Assembly (NCBI RefSeq): GCF_006716085.1
Contig: NZ_VFON01000001.1
Span: 1,302,001 to 1,366,000 of the forward strand
Direction of reading: 5' to 3'
From: Leucobacter komagatae
GTDB lineage: Bacteria; Actinomycetota; Actinomycetes; Actinomycetales; Microbacteriaceae
DNA length: 64,000 nucleotides
Positions 27,636-36,563 of this stretch are shown one piece after another. How positions within the stretch are numbered: the first letter of the stretch is position 1; the number at the start of each line of letters is the position of its first letter. The notes under the pieces were generated by a model. The model ran no database searches. It was given only the letters and a program-made list of their open reading frames with translations, and was not told the DNA's origin. Position numbers and translations under genes: made by a program.

Positions 27636-28439
27636 TTACCTGGTTGCCAGCTTTTTCTGGCGGCTGATATTCACCGACTGCACGATGATCACGAGTAGCA
27701 GCGCGCCAATGAGCACGATCGATGCGAGCACGTTCGCCTGCGCGGGGACGCCCTTGAGCGCCGACACGTAAATGAACTTCGGGAACGTCGTTGCCGTGCC
27801 CGAGTTGAAGTTCGTGATGATGAAGTCATCGAACGACAATGCGAAGCTCAAGAGCGCGGCGCCGATGATGCCCGGCATGAGCATCGGCAGCGTGATCCGC
27901 CAGAACACCTGCCCGGGCGACGCGTACAGGTCGCGCCCCGCCTCCTCGATCGCGGGGTTCAGCGACGCCACGCGCGCCTTCACCGCGACGACCACGTACG
28001 AGATGCAGAACATCACGTGCGCGAGGATGACGGTGCCGAGCCCCTTCTCAACGCCGGCGAGCAGAAACTGCGCGGCGAGGCCCGCGCCGAGCACAACCTC
28101 CGGGGTCGCCATCGGCGTAAACAGGAGGAGGCTGATCGTCGAGCGGAACTTGAACCGGTACCGCACGAGCGCGATCGCGATCATCGTGCCGAGCACGGTC
28201 GCGATGACCGTCGAAACGAGACCAACCATGATCGAGTTGCCGAACGCCGTGCACACCTGCGGGGCGCCGCAGGGGTTCTGCCAGTTCGCGAGCGTGAACC
28301 CGTTCCAAATGATGTTGTTTCGGCCCCGCTTCTCGTTGAACGAGAACAGGATGACATGCGCGATCGGCAGCAGCAGGTAGATGAGGCCAATCGCGCCAAC
28401 GACGGGGACGAACGCCTTACCAAGACTGAATTTCTTCAC
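27636..28439 (-). CDS. potC: Spermidine/putrescine ABC permease PotC
   Basis: This 267-aa permease has six TM segments and the cytoplasmic EAA loop (N-P-A-I-E-E-A-G-R-D-L-Y-A-S-P-G-Q-V-F-W-R-I-T-L-P) that docks on PotA. It is the last gene of potDABC and overlaps potB by 4 bases (ATGA). The order potD-A-B-C differs from E. coli potABCD. Confidence 0.93.
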   Translation of the reverse strand: MKKFSLGKAFVPVVGAIGLIYLLLPIAHVILFSFNEKRGRNNIIWNGFTLANWQNPCGAPQVCTAFGNSIMVGLVSTVIATVLGTMIAIALVRYRFKFRSTISLLLFTPMATPEVVLGAGLAAQFLLAGVEKGLGTVILAHVMFCISYVVVAVKARVASLNPAIEEAGRDLYASPGQVFWRITLPMLMPGIIGAALLSFALSFDDFIITNFNSGTATTFPKFIYVSALKGVPAQANVLASIVLIGALLLVIIVQSVNISRQKKLATR

Positions 28440-29296
28440 AGCAGATCCTCCGCCCCACTCTTTCGGACGTACGTCGCGATCATGATGAGGATGATCACCA
28501 TGAGCATGATCGACAGCGCCGCCGCCATCGGATAGTTCTGGGTTTGCAGGAAGTTCGACTCGATGACGTTGCCGATCATCGCCGTGCTCGTGCCGCCCAA
28601 GAATTCGCGGGATGCGACGACGTAATCGCCAGACATCGGGATGAAGCTCAGCAGGGTGCCCGACACGATGCCGGGCATCGACAGCGGCAGGGTCACCCTG
28701 CGAAACGTCGTCACGGGCGACGCGTACAGGTCACTCCCGGCCTCGAGCAGCCGCAAATCGAGCGCCTGGAGCGAGGCGAACATCGGCAGCACCATAAACG
28801 GGATGAAGTTGTACACGAGGCCGAAGATCACCGAGAAGTGCGTGCCGATGAGCTCGCTCGGGAGGATGGATTTCCACGCGAGCGTGCGGAGCAGCATGCT
28901 GATGAAGAACGGTGCGACGACGAGGATCAGCAGAATCCCCTGCAGCATCGGCTTCGAACGCACCTTCACGCCGATGAGGTAGGCCAGTGGATAGCTGATG
29001 AGCAGCCCGATGATCGTCGCCGTCAGCGCGTAGATAAAGGAGCGCACGAGATGCGGCCAGTACTCGCTGAGCGCGGTCCAGTAATTGCCGAACTCGAGCG
29101 CGGCGACGTACTGCCCGATGCCGCCGGAGGCCGCGGGGGCCTGGAGCGCGGTGAGCGCGAGCTGGATGAAGGGAGCGACGAAGAACAGCAGCATGTAGGC
29201 GATGCCGGGCGCGAGCAGCAGGAGGACGACCCACCCCTGCCTGCGCGGGTGCTGCTCAACCGCTTTCGTGTTTCCGGAGAATGCCGTAAACGCCAT
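28436..29296 (-). CDS. potB: Spermidine/putrescine ABC permease PotB
   Basis: This 286-aa permease has six TM segments and the EAA loop L-L-E-A-G-S-D-L-Y-A-S-P-V-T-T-F-R-R-V-T-L-P, which mirrors the PotC loop. The periplasmic stretch between the first two TMs (about 60 residues) is family-typical. It follows potA by 12 bases and overlaps potC. Confidence 0.93.
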   Translation of the reverse strand: MAFTAFSGNTKAVEQHPRRQGWVVLLLLAPGIAYMLLFFVAPFIQLALTALQAPAASGGIGQYVAALEFGNYWTALSEYWPHLVRSFIYALTATIIGLLISYPLAYLIGVKVRSKPMLQGILLILVVAPFFISMLLRTLAWKSILPSELIGTHFSVIFGLVYNFIPFMVLPMFASLQALDLRLLEAGSDLYASPVTTFRRVTLPLSMPGIVSGTLLSFIPMSGDYVVASREFLGGTSTAMIGNVIESNFLQTQNYPMAAALSIMLMVIILIMIATYVRKSGAEDLL

Positions 29297-29308
29297 GGCG
29301 GTGACCCC

Positions 29309-30490
29309 CTACTCGGCTCTGGCTGCCTGCGCGGCGATCGCCTGCGTCGAGAACTCGGCCGTGATCGAACCGGTGTCGGTCTCGTCGTCGGCGAGGCCGA
29401 ACGTGTGCTCGACGAGCCAGCTCAACCACACCTCGTCGCCGAGGCGTGCCGCTGGCCCGGCCTCGACGTTCTGCGCGAAGACCTGCACCTCCCCGAACTC
29501 CGGCGCTTCGACCGTGTACTGGGTGCTCACGCCGCTGAACGAAACGTCGGTGATCCGGCCGGGGCCGATCACGTTGACGCCCGCGGATTCCACCGGAGCC
29601 TCCGCGTGCAGCCTGATCTTCTCGGGTCGCACGCCAACCGTGATGACACCCGTAGTGCGCTCCGTGCGCGCGAGCGGCACCGTGATCCGGTCACCGTTCA
29701 GCGAGGTGTGGATCGCGTCGCCGCTCTCCCCCGTCACCTGGACGACGAACAGGTTCGACTGGCCGAGGAAGTTCGCGACGAACACGGTCTTCGGCAGCTC
29801 ATACAGCGCCTCGGGCGCACCCATCTGCTCGATCCTGCCCTTGTTCATCACGGCGACGGTGTCGGCCATGGTCATGGCCTCCTCCTGATCGTGCGTGACG
29901 TGCAGGAACGTGAGGCCGACCTCCTGCTGGATCTCCTTGAGTTCGTGCTGCATCTGGCGCCTGAGCTTCAGATCAAGTGCGCCGAGGGGCTCGTCGAGCA
30001 GCAGCAGGGCCGGCCGGTTCACGACGGCACGCGCGAGCGCGACGCGCTGCTGCTGGCCGCCCGAGAGCTGCGCCGGCTTGCGGTCGGCGACGTGATCCAG
30101 TTCGACGAGGCGGAGCGCCTCGTGCGCTTTGCCAACCGGGTCGCCGATCCGCCTGCGCCGCAGGCCGAACGCGACGTTCTCAAGGATCGACATGTGCGGG
30201 AAGAGCGCGTACGACTGGAAGACGGTGTTCACGGGCCGCTTATGGGGCTTCAGCCCCGTGACGTCCCGGCCCCCGATCCTGATCTGCCCCTCGCTCGGTT
30301 CTTCGAGGCCTGCCACGAGCCGCAGCGTCGTCGTCTTGCCGCAGCCAGACGGGCCGAGCAGCGCAAAGAACGAACCGGCCGGGATGGTGAGATCGAGGTT
30401 CTCGATCGCGGTGAACCCGGGGAACCGCTTCTGAATTCCGACGAGTTCGAGGTCTGCTCCGGACTCGGCGAATGAGGTACTTTCAGCCAT
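29309..30490 (-). CDS. potA: Spermidine/putrescine ABC ATPase PotA
   Basis: At 393 aa it has Walker [10 protein letters not shown] (residues 46-54), the Q-loop [10 protein letters not shown], signature [14 protein letters not shown], Walker [13 protein letters not shown] and the switch His in [10 protein letters not shown]-terminal TOBE-type domain (about 285-370) is where PotA is regulated. It starts 3 bases after the potD stop, so it is cotranscribed with the binding protein. The order is ligand binder, ATPase, then permeases. Confidence 0.95.
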   Translation of the reverse strand: MAESTSFAESGADLELVGIQKRFPGFTAIENLDLTIPAGSFFALLGPSGCGKTTTLRLVAGLEEPSEGQIRIGGRDVTGLKPHKRPVNTVFQSYALFPHMSILENVAFGLRRRRIGDPVGKAHEALRLVELDHVADRKPAQLSGGQQQRVALARAVVNRPALLLLDEPLGALDLKLRRQMQHELKEIQQEVGLTFLHVTHDQEEAMTMADTVAVMNKGRIEQMGAPEALYELPKTVFVANFLGQSNLFVVQVTGESGDAIHTSLNGDRITVPLARTERTTGVITVGVRPEKIRLHAEAPVESAGVNVIGPGRITDVSFSGVSTQYTVEAPEFGEVQVFAQNVEAGPAARLGDEVWLSWLVEHTFGLADDETDTGSITAEFSTQAIAAQAARAE

Positions 30491-30493
30491 GGG

Positions 30494-31717
30494 TTACAGC
30501 CCCAGCACCTTCTGGAACTCGGAGGAGTACTTCTTGTCTTCCTCGGGCGAGAGCGAGCGGAAGCTGTGCAGGCGCTTCCAGTCTTCGTCTGAGGGGAAGA
30601 TGAGGGGGTTGTCTGCGTTCTCGGGGTTGAGTTTGCGCATGGCCTCCTGCGTGCCCTTCACCGGCGGCACGAACGTCACATAGTCGGCGACGGCCGCCAT
30701 GACCTCGGGGTCGTAATAGAAGTTGATCATCTCCTCGGCGAGCTTCTTCTTCGCCGACTCGGTTCCGTTCGGAATCGTGAAGGAGTCGGCCGCGATCATG
30801 CCGCCCGATTCGGGCACCTCGATCGTCCAGCGCGGACCGTCTGGCGACTCGGCGTTCATCATCACGACGTCGCCGGTCCAGACCATCGCGGCGAGCGTGT
30901 CACCGCGCTCCAGATCCTGCGTGTAGGAGTTACCCTTCACGTTCTTGATCTGGCCGCTCTGGATGCCGTCGTCAAGCCACTGGATCGCTTCGCCCCACTC
31001 CTTGTCACCCCAGGCGCCCGCGGGGTCGTACCCGAGGCCCGCAAGGATGATGCCCATCGTGTCGCGCATCTCCGTGAGCACTCCGACCTTGCCCTTCAGA
31101 GAGGGCTGCATGAAGTCGTCGAGCGTCTTGATACCGCCCGGAACGGCCTCGGTATCCCACATGAGACAGGACGCGGGCAGCTGCCACGGAATCGTGAATT
31201 TGCGGCCCTGGTCAGCGTCGAGCGCGTTCAGCTGCGCGTCGACGAGGTTGGCCGTGACGTTTGGCAGGTTGGCGTAGTCGAACTCCTGCACCTGCTTCGC
31301 CTGGATGAGACGCGCGTTCATCCAGTCGGTGAACGTGATGACGTCGTAGCCGGTGTGCTGGCCGAGCTCAAGCTGGTCCTTGATCTTGCCGTAGAAGGTG
31401 TTGTTGTCGTCGATATCCTCGATGTATTCGACGGCGATACCGGTCTCGTCTGTGAAGAGGTCAAGCGAGTCATACCAGCCTGTGTCCTCGTTGAAGTCGA
31501 GGTAGTAGGTCCAGTTACCCCACACGAGCTTCTGTGCGTTGCTCCCGCCGCCGGCTCCTCCTCCCCCTCCGGGGGCGCAGGATGCGAGCGTGAGCGCGCC
31601 GAGCCCTGCGGCTCCGACGGCGGCGCCCTTGAGCATCTGCCTGCGATCGAACTGTGCGCTGCGCACCATGTTCACGATGCTGCGAACAATGGGGTCTTCG
31701 GGGATACGGCGTGCCAT
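30494..31717 (-). CDS. potD: Spermidine/putrescine-binding lipoprotein PotD
   Basis: This 407-aa substrate-binding protein has an N-terminal export signal with a twin-arginine pattern (F-D-R-R-Q-M-L-K-G) and a lipobox L-T-L-A-S-C about residue 40, so it is probably a Tat-exported lipoprotein. The mature part is a type II periplasmic-binding fold (L-V-W-G-N-W-T-Y-Y-L-D near its start). The ATG at 31717 follows AAAGGAGA; a longer frame to 31816 overlaps the promoter. A paralogue is at 41308. Confidence 0.93.
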   Translation of the reverse strand: MARRIPEDPIVRSIVNMVRSAQFDRRQMLKGAAVGAAGLGALTLASCAPGGGGGAGGGSNAQKLVWGNWTYYLDFNEDTGWYDSLDLFTDETGIAVEYIEDIDDNNTFYGKIKDQLELGQHTGYDVITFTDWMNARLIQAKQVQEFDYANLPNVTANLVDAQLNALDADQGRKFTIPWQLPASCLMWDTEAVPGGIKTLDDFMQPSLKGKVGVLTEMRDTMGIILAGLGYDPAGAWGDKEWGEAIQWLDDGIQSGQIKNVKGNSYTQDLERGDTLAAMVWTGDVVMMNAESPDGPRWTIEVPESGGMIAADSFTIPNGTESAKKKLAEEMINFYYDPEVMAAVADYVTFVPPVKGTQEAMRKLNPENADNPLIFPSDEDWKRLHSFRSLSPEEDKKYSSEFQKVLGL

Positions 31718-31786
31718 AGAAGTCTCCTTTGACTCATATTTAGCTTCGTCGGGTGCAGTCATTGAACCCGCCGAGTCGTATGGACG

Positions 31787-31840
31787 AATATCCCACACGT
31801 TGGGCGGGGTTGCCAATTGTCTGGAACCGAATTTCCAGAC
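31787..31840 (-). promoter_or_regulatory. potD promoter with upstream palindrome
   Basis: On the minus strand TTGGCA (31811-31816) and GATATT (31787-31792) are 18 bases apart. GTCTGGAA (31819-31826) and TTCCAGAC (31833-31840) form a perfect 8-bp dyad just upstream of the -35, a common place for an activator such as the divergent Lrp protein. The 404-bp spacer 31718-32121 also holds a small palindrome TTCCGCCGGAA (31914-31924) and is otherwise without genes. Confidence 0.55.
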
Positions 31841-32121
31841 TTCTTCATGAAACAGTTACCTTTCTCACGGAAAACCGACGATTCGCACACCCTTTTTGAG
31901 CTTTTGCGGATGATTCCGCCGGAAAGTCGAGCGCTGCCGCGCCCACCGTTGCTACAGTGCTCATAAGCGCAGGGCTGCGCTGAACCTGCCGCCCGCGACC
32001 GCGTCACGGCAGCCCCCTCGCCGTCACTTTTTCGCGCTCCTCCGGGGAAATGCGCAGAAAACTGATGCTCAAACAACGGATTCCTTTGCTTTTTCCAGCC
32101 AGTACTGTCAGAATCGGAAGC

Positions 32122-32589
32122 GTGAGCAGCAAACGAACTACTCCTGCCCTCGACTCAACGTCGAAGGCGATCATCGAGCAACTTCAGCTCGACGGTCGCC
32201 GCTCGTACGCCGAGATCGGGAAAGCGGTCGGCCTCAGCGAGGCAGCCGTTCGGCAGCGTGTTCAGAAGCTCACGGATGCCGGGGTCATGCAGATTGTTGC
32301 TGTGACCGACCCAATGCGACTCGGTTTCCACCGACAAGCAATGCTCGGCATTCGCGTTTCCGGCGACACCAGGGTCGTCGCCGACCGCCTCGCGGAACTG
32401 CCCGAAGTGAGCTACGTCGTTTTGAGCGCAGGCTCCTTCGACATCCTCGCCGAGGTTGTCTGTGAGGACGACGACGGTCTCATCGAGCTCCTGAACGACA
32501 AGATCAGGGACATCGATGGGGTCTCAGCTACTGAGACGTTCGTCTACCTCCAACTCAACAAACAAAAATACGACTGGGGAACGAGATAA
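32122..32589 (+). CDS. Lrp/AsnC-family transcriptional regulator
   Basis: This 155-aa protein has an N-terminal winged HTH (A-I-I-E-Q-L-Q-L-D-G-R-R-S-Y-A-E-I-G-K-A-V-G-L-S-E-A-A-V-R-Q-R) and a C-terminal RAM/ACT-like effector domain (about 70-145). The GTG at 32122 with GGAAG just upstream fits the family N-terminus; a longer frame from 32050 has no homologous character. It is divergent from potD and 2 bases upstream of the transaminase gene, so it probably senses an amine or amino acid and controls both. Confidence 0.9.
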   Translation: MSSKRTTPALDSTSKAIIEQLQLDGRRSYAEIGKAVGLSEAAVRQRVQKLTDAGVMQIVAVTDPMRLGFHRQAMLGIRVSGDTRVVADRLAELPEVSYVVLSAGSFDILAEVVCEDDDGLIELLNDKIRDIDGVSATETFVYLQLNKQKYDWGTR

Positions 32590-32591
32590 CC

Positions 32592-33986
32592 ATGTCTTTC
32601 GATCCGACCGCTGCGGTCGACACTGCTGCGCTGCAGGCTTCGGCCAAGCGCCACATGTGGCCGCACTTCACTAACCGCAAGGTGCTCAACGACGGTATCC
32701 CCGTCATCACCCGCGCCGAGGGCCACCACATTTACGATGCCGCCGGCAAGGAGTACATCGACGGTCTTGCAGGCCTGTTCGTTGTCAACGCCGGCCACGG
32801 CCGCCAGCGCATCGTCGACGCAGCTGCTAAGCAGATGAAGCAGCTCGACTTCATGCCGCTCTGGTCGTACGCTCACCCCGCCGCAATCGAGCTGTCGGAG
32901 CGCCTCGCTTCGTACGCTCCCGGCGAGATGAACAAGGTCTTCTTCACCACCGGTGGTGGCGAAGCTGTTGAGTCGGCGTTCAAGCTGGCGAAGCACTTCT
33001 GGAAGATCAAGGGCCAGCCGATGAAGCACAAGGTCATCTCGCGCTCGGTTGCCTACCACGGCACCCCGCAGGGCGCTCTTGCCATCACCGGCATCCCCGA
33101 CATGAAGAAGTTCTACGAGCCGCTGACCCCCGGTGGTCACCGCGTGCCGAACACGAACTTCTACCGCGCCGAAGAGATGGGCGCTCCCTCGGACGACATC
33201 GAGGCATTCGGCCAGTGGGCTGCAAACCGCATCGAAGAGGCAATCCTCTTCGAGGGCCCCGAGACCGTTGCCGCCGTGTTCCTCGAGCCCGTGCAGAACT
33301 CGGGTGGCTGCTTCCCGCCTCCCCCCGGCTACTTCAAGCGCGTTCGCGAGATCTGCGACCAGTACGACGTGCTCCTCGTCTCGGATGAGGTCATCTGTGC
33401 GTACGGCCGCGTCGGCGACTTCTTCGCTTCGAAGGCGCTCGGCTACGAGCCCGACATCATCACCTCTGCAAAGGGCATCACCTCGGGCTACGTCCCGCTC
33501 GGTGCGATGATCGTCTCGGACAAGGTGTCGGAGCCCTTCAACTCGGAGGACAACACCTTCTACCACGGCTTCACCTTCGCGGGTCACCCGGCTGCTGCAG
33601 CCGCGGCTCTCGAGAACCTCGACATCTTCGAGGAAGAGGACCTCAACGGCCGCGTCCGCGAGAACAGCCCGCTGTTCCGCGCGGAGCTCGAGAAGCTCCT
33701 CGACATCGACATCGTCGGTGACGTCCGCGGTGAGGGCTACTTCTTCGGCATCGAGCTTGTCAAGGACAAGTCGACCAAGGAGACCTTCAACGAGGCAGAG
33801 TCGAACCGCCTGCTGCGCGACTACCTGTCGCCCGCTCTCTGGGACGCAGGCCTGTACTGCCGCGCAGACGACCGTGGAGACCCCGTTATCCAGCTCGCTC
33901 CGCCGCTGACCATTGGTCCGGCTGAGTTCGCTGAGATCGGCGGAATCCTCCGCAGCGTCCTGAAGGACGCTTCGTCGAAGATCTAA
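32592..33986 (+). CDS. Class III aminotransferase, probably putrescine/polyamine-pyruvate transaminase
   Basis: This 464-aa fold-type I PLP enzyme carries the PLP lysine in T-S-A-K-G-I-T-S-G-Y (K294) and the phosphate-binding G-G-G-E-A-V-E-S-A stretch (about residue 121). The M-W-P-H-F-T-N near the N-terminus and W-S-Y-A-H-P-A are seen in SpuC-type omega-transaminases, which move the amino group of putrescine or cadaverine to pyruvate. Codon choice here uses more GCT and AAC/ATC forms than its neighbours, suggesting high expression. It follows the Lrp gene by 2 bases and ends at a hairpin. Confidence 0.88.
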   Translation: MSFDPTAAVDTAALQASAKRHMWPHFTNRKVLNDGIPVITRAEGHHIYDAAGKEYIDGLAGLFVVNAGHGRQRIVDAAAKQMKQLDFMPLWSYAHPAAIELSERLASYAPGEMNKVFFTTGGGEAVESAFKLAKHFWKIKGQPMKHKVISRSVAYHGTPQGALAITGIPDMKKFYEPLTPGGHRVPNTNFYRAEEMGAPSDDIEAFGQWAANRIEEAILFEGPETVAAVFLEPVQNSGGCFPPPPGYFKRVREICDQYDVLLVSDEVICAYGRVGDFFASKALGYEPDIITSAKGITSGYVPLGAMIVSDKVSEPFNSEDNTFYHGFTFAGHPAAAAAALENLDIFEEEDLNGRVRENSPLFRAELEKLLDIDIVGDVRGEGYFFGIELVKDKSTKETFNEAESNRLLRDYLSPALWDAGLYCRADDRGDPVIQLAPPLTIGPAEFAEIGGILRSVLKDASSKI

Positions 33987-34006
33987 TGATCTGAGACCCT
34001 CAGCCC

Positions 34007-34040
34007 GGTGGCCCCTCTCGCGTTTGCGGGAGGGGCCACC
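34007..34040 (+). terminator. Hairpin after the transaminase gene
   Basis: GGTGGCCCCTC and GAGGGGCCACC pair, extended inwards by a T-G wobble and CGC/GCG, with loop GTTT. It starts 20 bases after the stop. No T-run follows. Confidence 0.65.
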
Positions 34041-34058
34041 GGCATTTGGGGCGCGGCT

Positions 34059-34135
34059 GCTGCGGTGGTTGCGGCGGCAGCTGCGGTGGTTGCGGCGGCG
34101 GCTGCGGTGGTTGCGGCGGCGGCTGCGGCGGCTGC
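34059..34135. repeat. 21-bp minisatellite A
   Basis: Three near-perfect copies of a 21-bp unit containing GCTGCGGTGGTTGCGGCGGC are followed by a degenerate GCGGCG tail. The + strand is G-rich. No gene covers it; the spacer 33987-34459 holds only the terminator and two such repeats. Confidence 0.85.
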
Positions 34136-34288
34136 GACGGCGCTCCGCGTTCCCGGGCCGACCTCCGCCCCCGCGGCCCGGCCCCGCCTCCCCGCCCGCG
34201 GGCCGCTCCCGCCGCCCCACCCCCTCAAATAATCCTCTGGGGCTCAATTTCCCGCAGCATTTGGGTGACTTTGGAAAAATTGGCGTGC

Positions 34289-34401
34289 TCTGGCGCTCGC
34301 TTGGCGCGCTCTGGCGCTCGCTTGGCGCGCTCTGGCGCTCGCTTGGCGCGCTCTGGCGCTCGCTTGGCGCGCTCCGGCGCTCCGGCGCTCCGGCGCTCCG
34401 G
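34289..34401. repeat. 21-bp minisatellite B with 8-bp tail repeat
   Basis: Four copies of a 21-bp unit containing CTGGCGCTCGCTTGGCGCG (first bases at 34289, 34310, 34331 and 34352) pass into four copies of the 8-bp unit GCTCCGGC. The unit is self-complementary in part (GCGC/GCTCGC). There are no spacers and no cas genes, so it is not a CRISPR array. Confidence 0.88.
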
Positions 34402-34459
34402 CCACCTGAACCAGGTCGGCCACGGCCCGTCGCACCGCGGCCCGCAGCCTTACCCGCAG

Positions 34460-35521
34460 TCAGCAGTGCTCTAGCCCAGAAACAGCTATCCCAAACGAAC
34501 TTAAGCGCTCCCCCAACCGCCTCGCTGTGTGAATGTGCTGCGCACCCCACCTCACAAAGCGTTTTCCAGTGACGCCGCGCACCTCGTCCTCGCGCCGTTT
34601 CTCCGCAAGCAGGCGTTCCTCGGGTGTTCCGGCACCGTGAGTGCTCCGGTCAAAGTACTTTGCGGTGCCGTCAACCTCGCCAAAGGCGTCTTGCCCGAGC
34701 AGTTCAAAGTCCATCCAGTATGTTGTGCCACCTGCCGCGCGAACGGGAACCTGCACGTCGTAGGGCACTTGAAGTCGTGAGAGTTGCAACTTGCTCACAC
34801 TCTCAAGCACCGACTCGGCGCGGCCGTCTGCGATCTGAAGCAGTTGCCGCGCCGCTCGCACCCCGGGCCGTCCGCTGCGCTTGGATTCGGCAAGCCGGCG
34901 CTCCCGCCATTCAGCGACCGCGGAAGCCGACTCGCCTCGCTCCATTTGAAACATCCGGCGAATGCCCGCGTCAAGCGCCCCGATCGCAACCTCAGGTGTT
35001 GCGCTGTGCGCAAGGTCGAGGAGGGTGCGCTCAAGGCTAGTGAACCGAACCCCGGCAGCGTCAACGATGTCTGGCTCGGGAAGCTCGGTCAAATATCGTG
35101 CCACGGGCCGAGTACTGTGTCCCCGACTTCCCTCGCGAGTGGCAACGTGCACCCGGAGGCCTGTGAAGCCGTACAGCGGCAGGCCCCACAGCGCCGCCGC
35201 GGACTCTCTTGCGAACACCCAGTTCCGCTCTCGATATCGCTTCGCGTGCGCGAGCGTCACGGCGAGCAGGCGTTGTTCGGGGAACATCGACTCCCACAGT
35301 GAGGCGTCGATGTACGCTCCGTGTGCGAGCCGTCGCAGCCCGCCCTCCCGCACACGGGTCAAGAGCTCGCCGTCCGAGGCCTCCCCCAGACGCACAAGCT
35401 CCCGTCGGAGCAAAATCGGCGCAAGCGCATTGCGGATCCTGTTCTCAGCAGCGATGAGCTCCACCGCGGCGATGGCCACTTGAATCGGTGCCACTGAATG
35501 ACTATTTCGTGCGGGAGACAT
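34460..35521 (-). CDS. AbiEi-like antitoxin-domain protein with nuclease-like C-terminus (orphan)
   Basis: At 353 aa, residues about 35-85 match the AbiEi winged-helix type (L-L-R-R-E-L-V-R-L-G ... L-T-R-V-R-E-G-G-L-R-R-L-A-H-G-A-Y), and 90-190 contain the usual A-A-A-L-W-G-L-P ... R-T-L-L-D-L-A stretch. The C-terminus (about 270-345) has D-F-E-L-L-G ... E-V-D-G-x-x-K-Y and E-K-R-R-E-D-E-V-R, resembling the Vsr-like/DUF559 PD-(D/E)XK fold. No AbiEii-type toxin gene is adjacent. It is best called an AbiEi-family protein of unknown role; it is common in actinobacteria as a singleton. Confidence 0.75.
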   Translation of the reverse strand: MSPARNSHSVAPIQVAIAAVELIAAENRIRNALAPILLRRELVRLGEASDGELLTRVREGGLRRLAHGAYIDASLWESMFPEQRLLAVTLAHAKRYRERNWVFARESAAALWGLPLYGFTGLRVHVATREGSRGHSTRPVARYLTELPEPDIVDAAGVRFTSLERTLLDLAHSATPEVAIGALDAGIRRMFQMERGESASAVAEWRERRLAESKRSGRPGVRAARQLLQIADGRAESVLESVSKLQLSRLQVPYDVQVPVRAAGGTTYWMDFELLGQDAFGEVDGTAKYFDRSTHGAGTPEERLLAEKRREDEVRGVTGKRFVRWGAQHIHTARRLGERLSSFGIAVSGLEHC

Positions 35522-35648
35522 AGACGTAGTCTGACGGCCTGCGACCCCCCGCGCTCCGCGAGGGAAGAGATCGTGGATGAATCCGCTTCAGCGGCAGCAT
35601 CCTTACGACTGGGGACGAAGCAAGAACGTAAAGCCCCCGTTTCAAACC

Positions 35649-35677
35649 CGCCCACACCGCCCACACCGCCCACACCG
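35649..35677. repeat. 9-bp tandem repeat
   Basis: CGCCCACAC is repeated three times with a partial fourth in the 289-bp gap 35522-35810, which shows no gene. Confidence 0.8.
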
Positions 35678-35810
35678 CCACTACCCCATTTCATCCGCTG
35701 GCCCTCAGTTTCGGGCCAAGTTCAACTGGGTTTGGCGTAATCGAGGGCCTGACGAGGTCCGCCGCAGAGTGCGAGTGCCCGCTGGCAGGCTCGGGCCCAG
35801 CTCCCGACGG

Positions 35811-36563
35811 TTAGCCGCCCGTGGACTGACGGAAGCTACCCCGGTACTCGAGGATCGTGCCCAAGAGCGGGCTGCGCACCCGCGCGTCAACCGTGTTGCG
35901 CCCGGTGGTCTCCTCATACCCGTCTTCCACGACGGCGTGCACTGAGAACAGGTGCGGCAACCGCAGCCGCAAACGACCGAACCGCAACCAGGCCCGGCCC
36001 GACTCGAGCCGCAGTCGGCCGGAGTCCGTTGCAGAGCAGTGAAGTTCTAGCTCGACGCGGCGGCGCTCGCCGAGCAAATTCCGCAAGGTTCCGGGAGCAT
36101 CACCGGCGAGCAACACATCGACAAATCGCTGTTCGCCCCGCCGGAATTTGAAGACACGTTCCGCGTGCAGGCCCAACTCCCCCGTTCCCGCACGGGTGGC
36201 CCTGCCTTTTACCTCCTCCCTTGCCGGGCCAACCGATCCTGCTTCTTCAACGGCGCCGCGGCCTGCCGACCGGGGTTCCCAGCCCGGGCGGTTCTCCACG
36301 CGAAACGCGACCCCTCGTTCGAAAGCGGTGACCAGAAGCCCGGGCCCGACGACGGGACGTGCGAGCCAGTTGAGCAGACTCAATCGACTACCCGCAACTT
36401 CAAACACTCCATCTAGGCTGACGGCCTCACCGATAACACCCGAACCCGATACGTAGCGAAGCACCGCGGGGTGCAGGTTTGCCGCTTCGTCTCCCAGCGC
36501 ACGCAGAAAGACAGAGCCGCCCGGGAATGGGCTTCCCTCGGTAAGGTTTACCTCCGTCGTCAC
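35811..36563 (-). CDS. DUF4166 family protein, second copy of the operon
   Basis: This 250-aa protein resembles its upstream neighbour: both start with a short lead, A-x-L/I-G-x-E-x-x-x-L-H-P-x-x, a central F-R-V-E-N segment and end with D-x-R-V-R/H-x-x-x-x-G-x-x-x-x-Y-R-G-x-F. This is the DUF4166 pattern (function unknown). It overlaps the upstream copy by 4 bases (ATGA). The insertion at residues 95-125 is charged and absent from the sister. It is the last gene of a three-gene operon. Confidence 0.8.
   Translation of the reverse strand: MTTEVNLTEGSPFPGGSVFLRALGDEAANLHPAVLRYVSGSGVIGEAVSLDGVFEVAGSRLSLLNWLARPVVGPGLLVTAFERGVAFRVENRPGWEPRSAGRGAVEEAGSVGPAREEVKGRATRAGTGELGLHAERVFKFRRGEQRFVDVLLAGDAPGTLRNLLGERRRVELELHCSATDSGRLRLESGRAWLRFGRLRLRLPHLFSVHAVVEDGYEETTGRNTVDARVRSPLLGTILEYRGSFRQSTGG

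Noticed and set aside
28544..30475. 643-codon + strand frame across potB and potA
   Set aside because: Antisense shadow of two well-identified genes; composition R/E/D/H-rich as expected from reversed codons.
34289..34401. Possible CRISPR-like array
   Set aside because: The repeats are contiguous with no spacers and no cas genes are near; it is a simple minisatellite.
32544..34550. 668-codon minus frame opposite the transaminase and through the minisatellites
   Set aside because: Shadow of the transaminase that continues through low-complexity repeats; the repeat-encoded part is not a domain.
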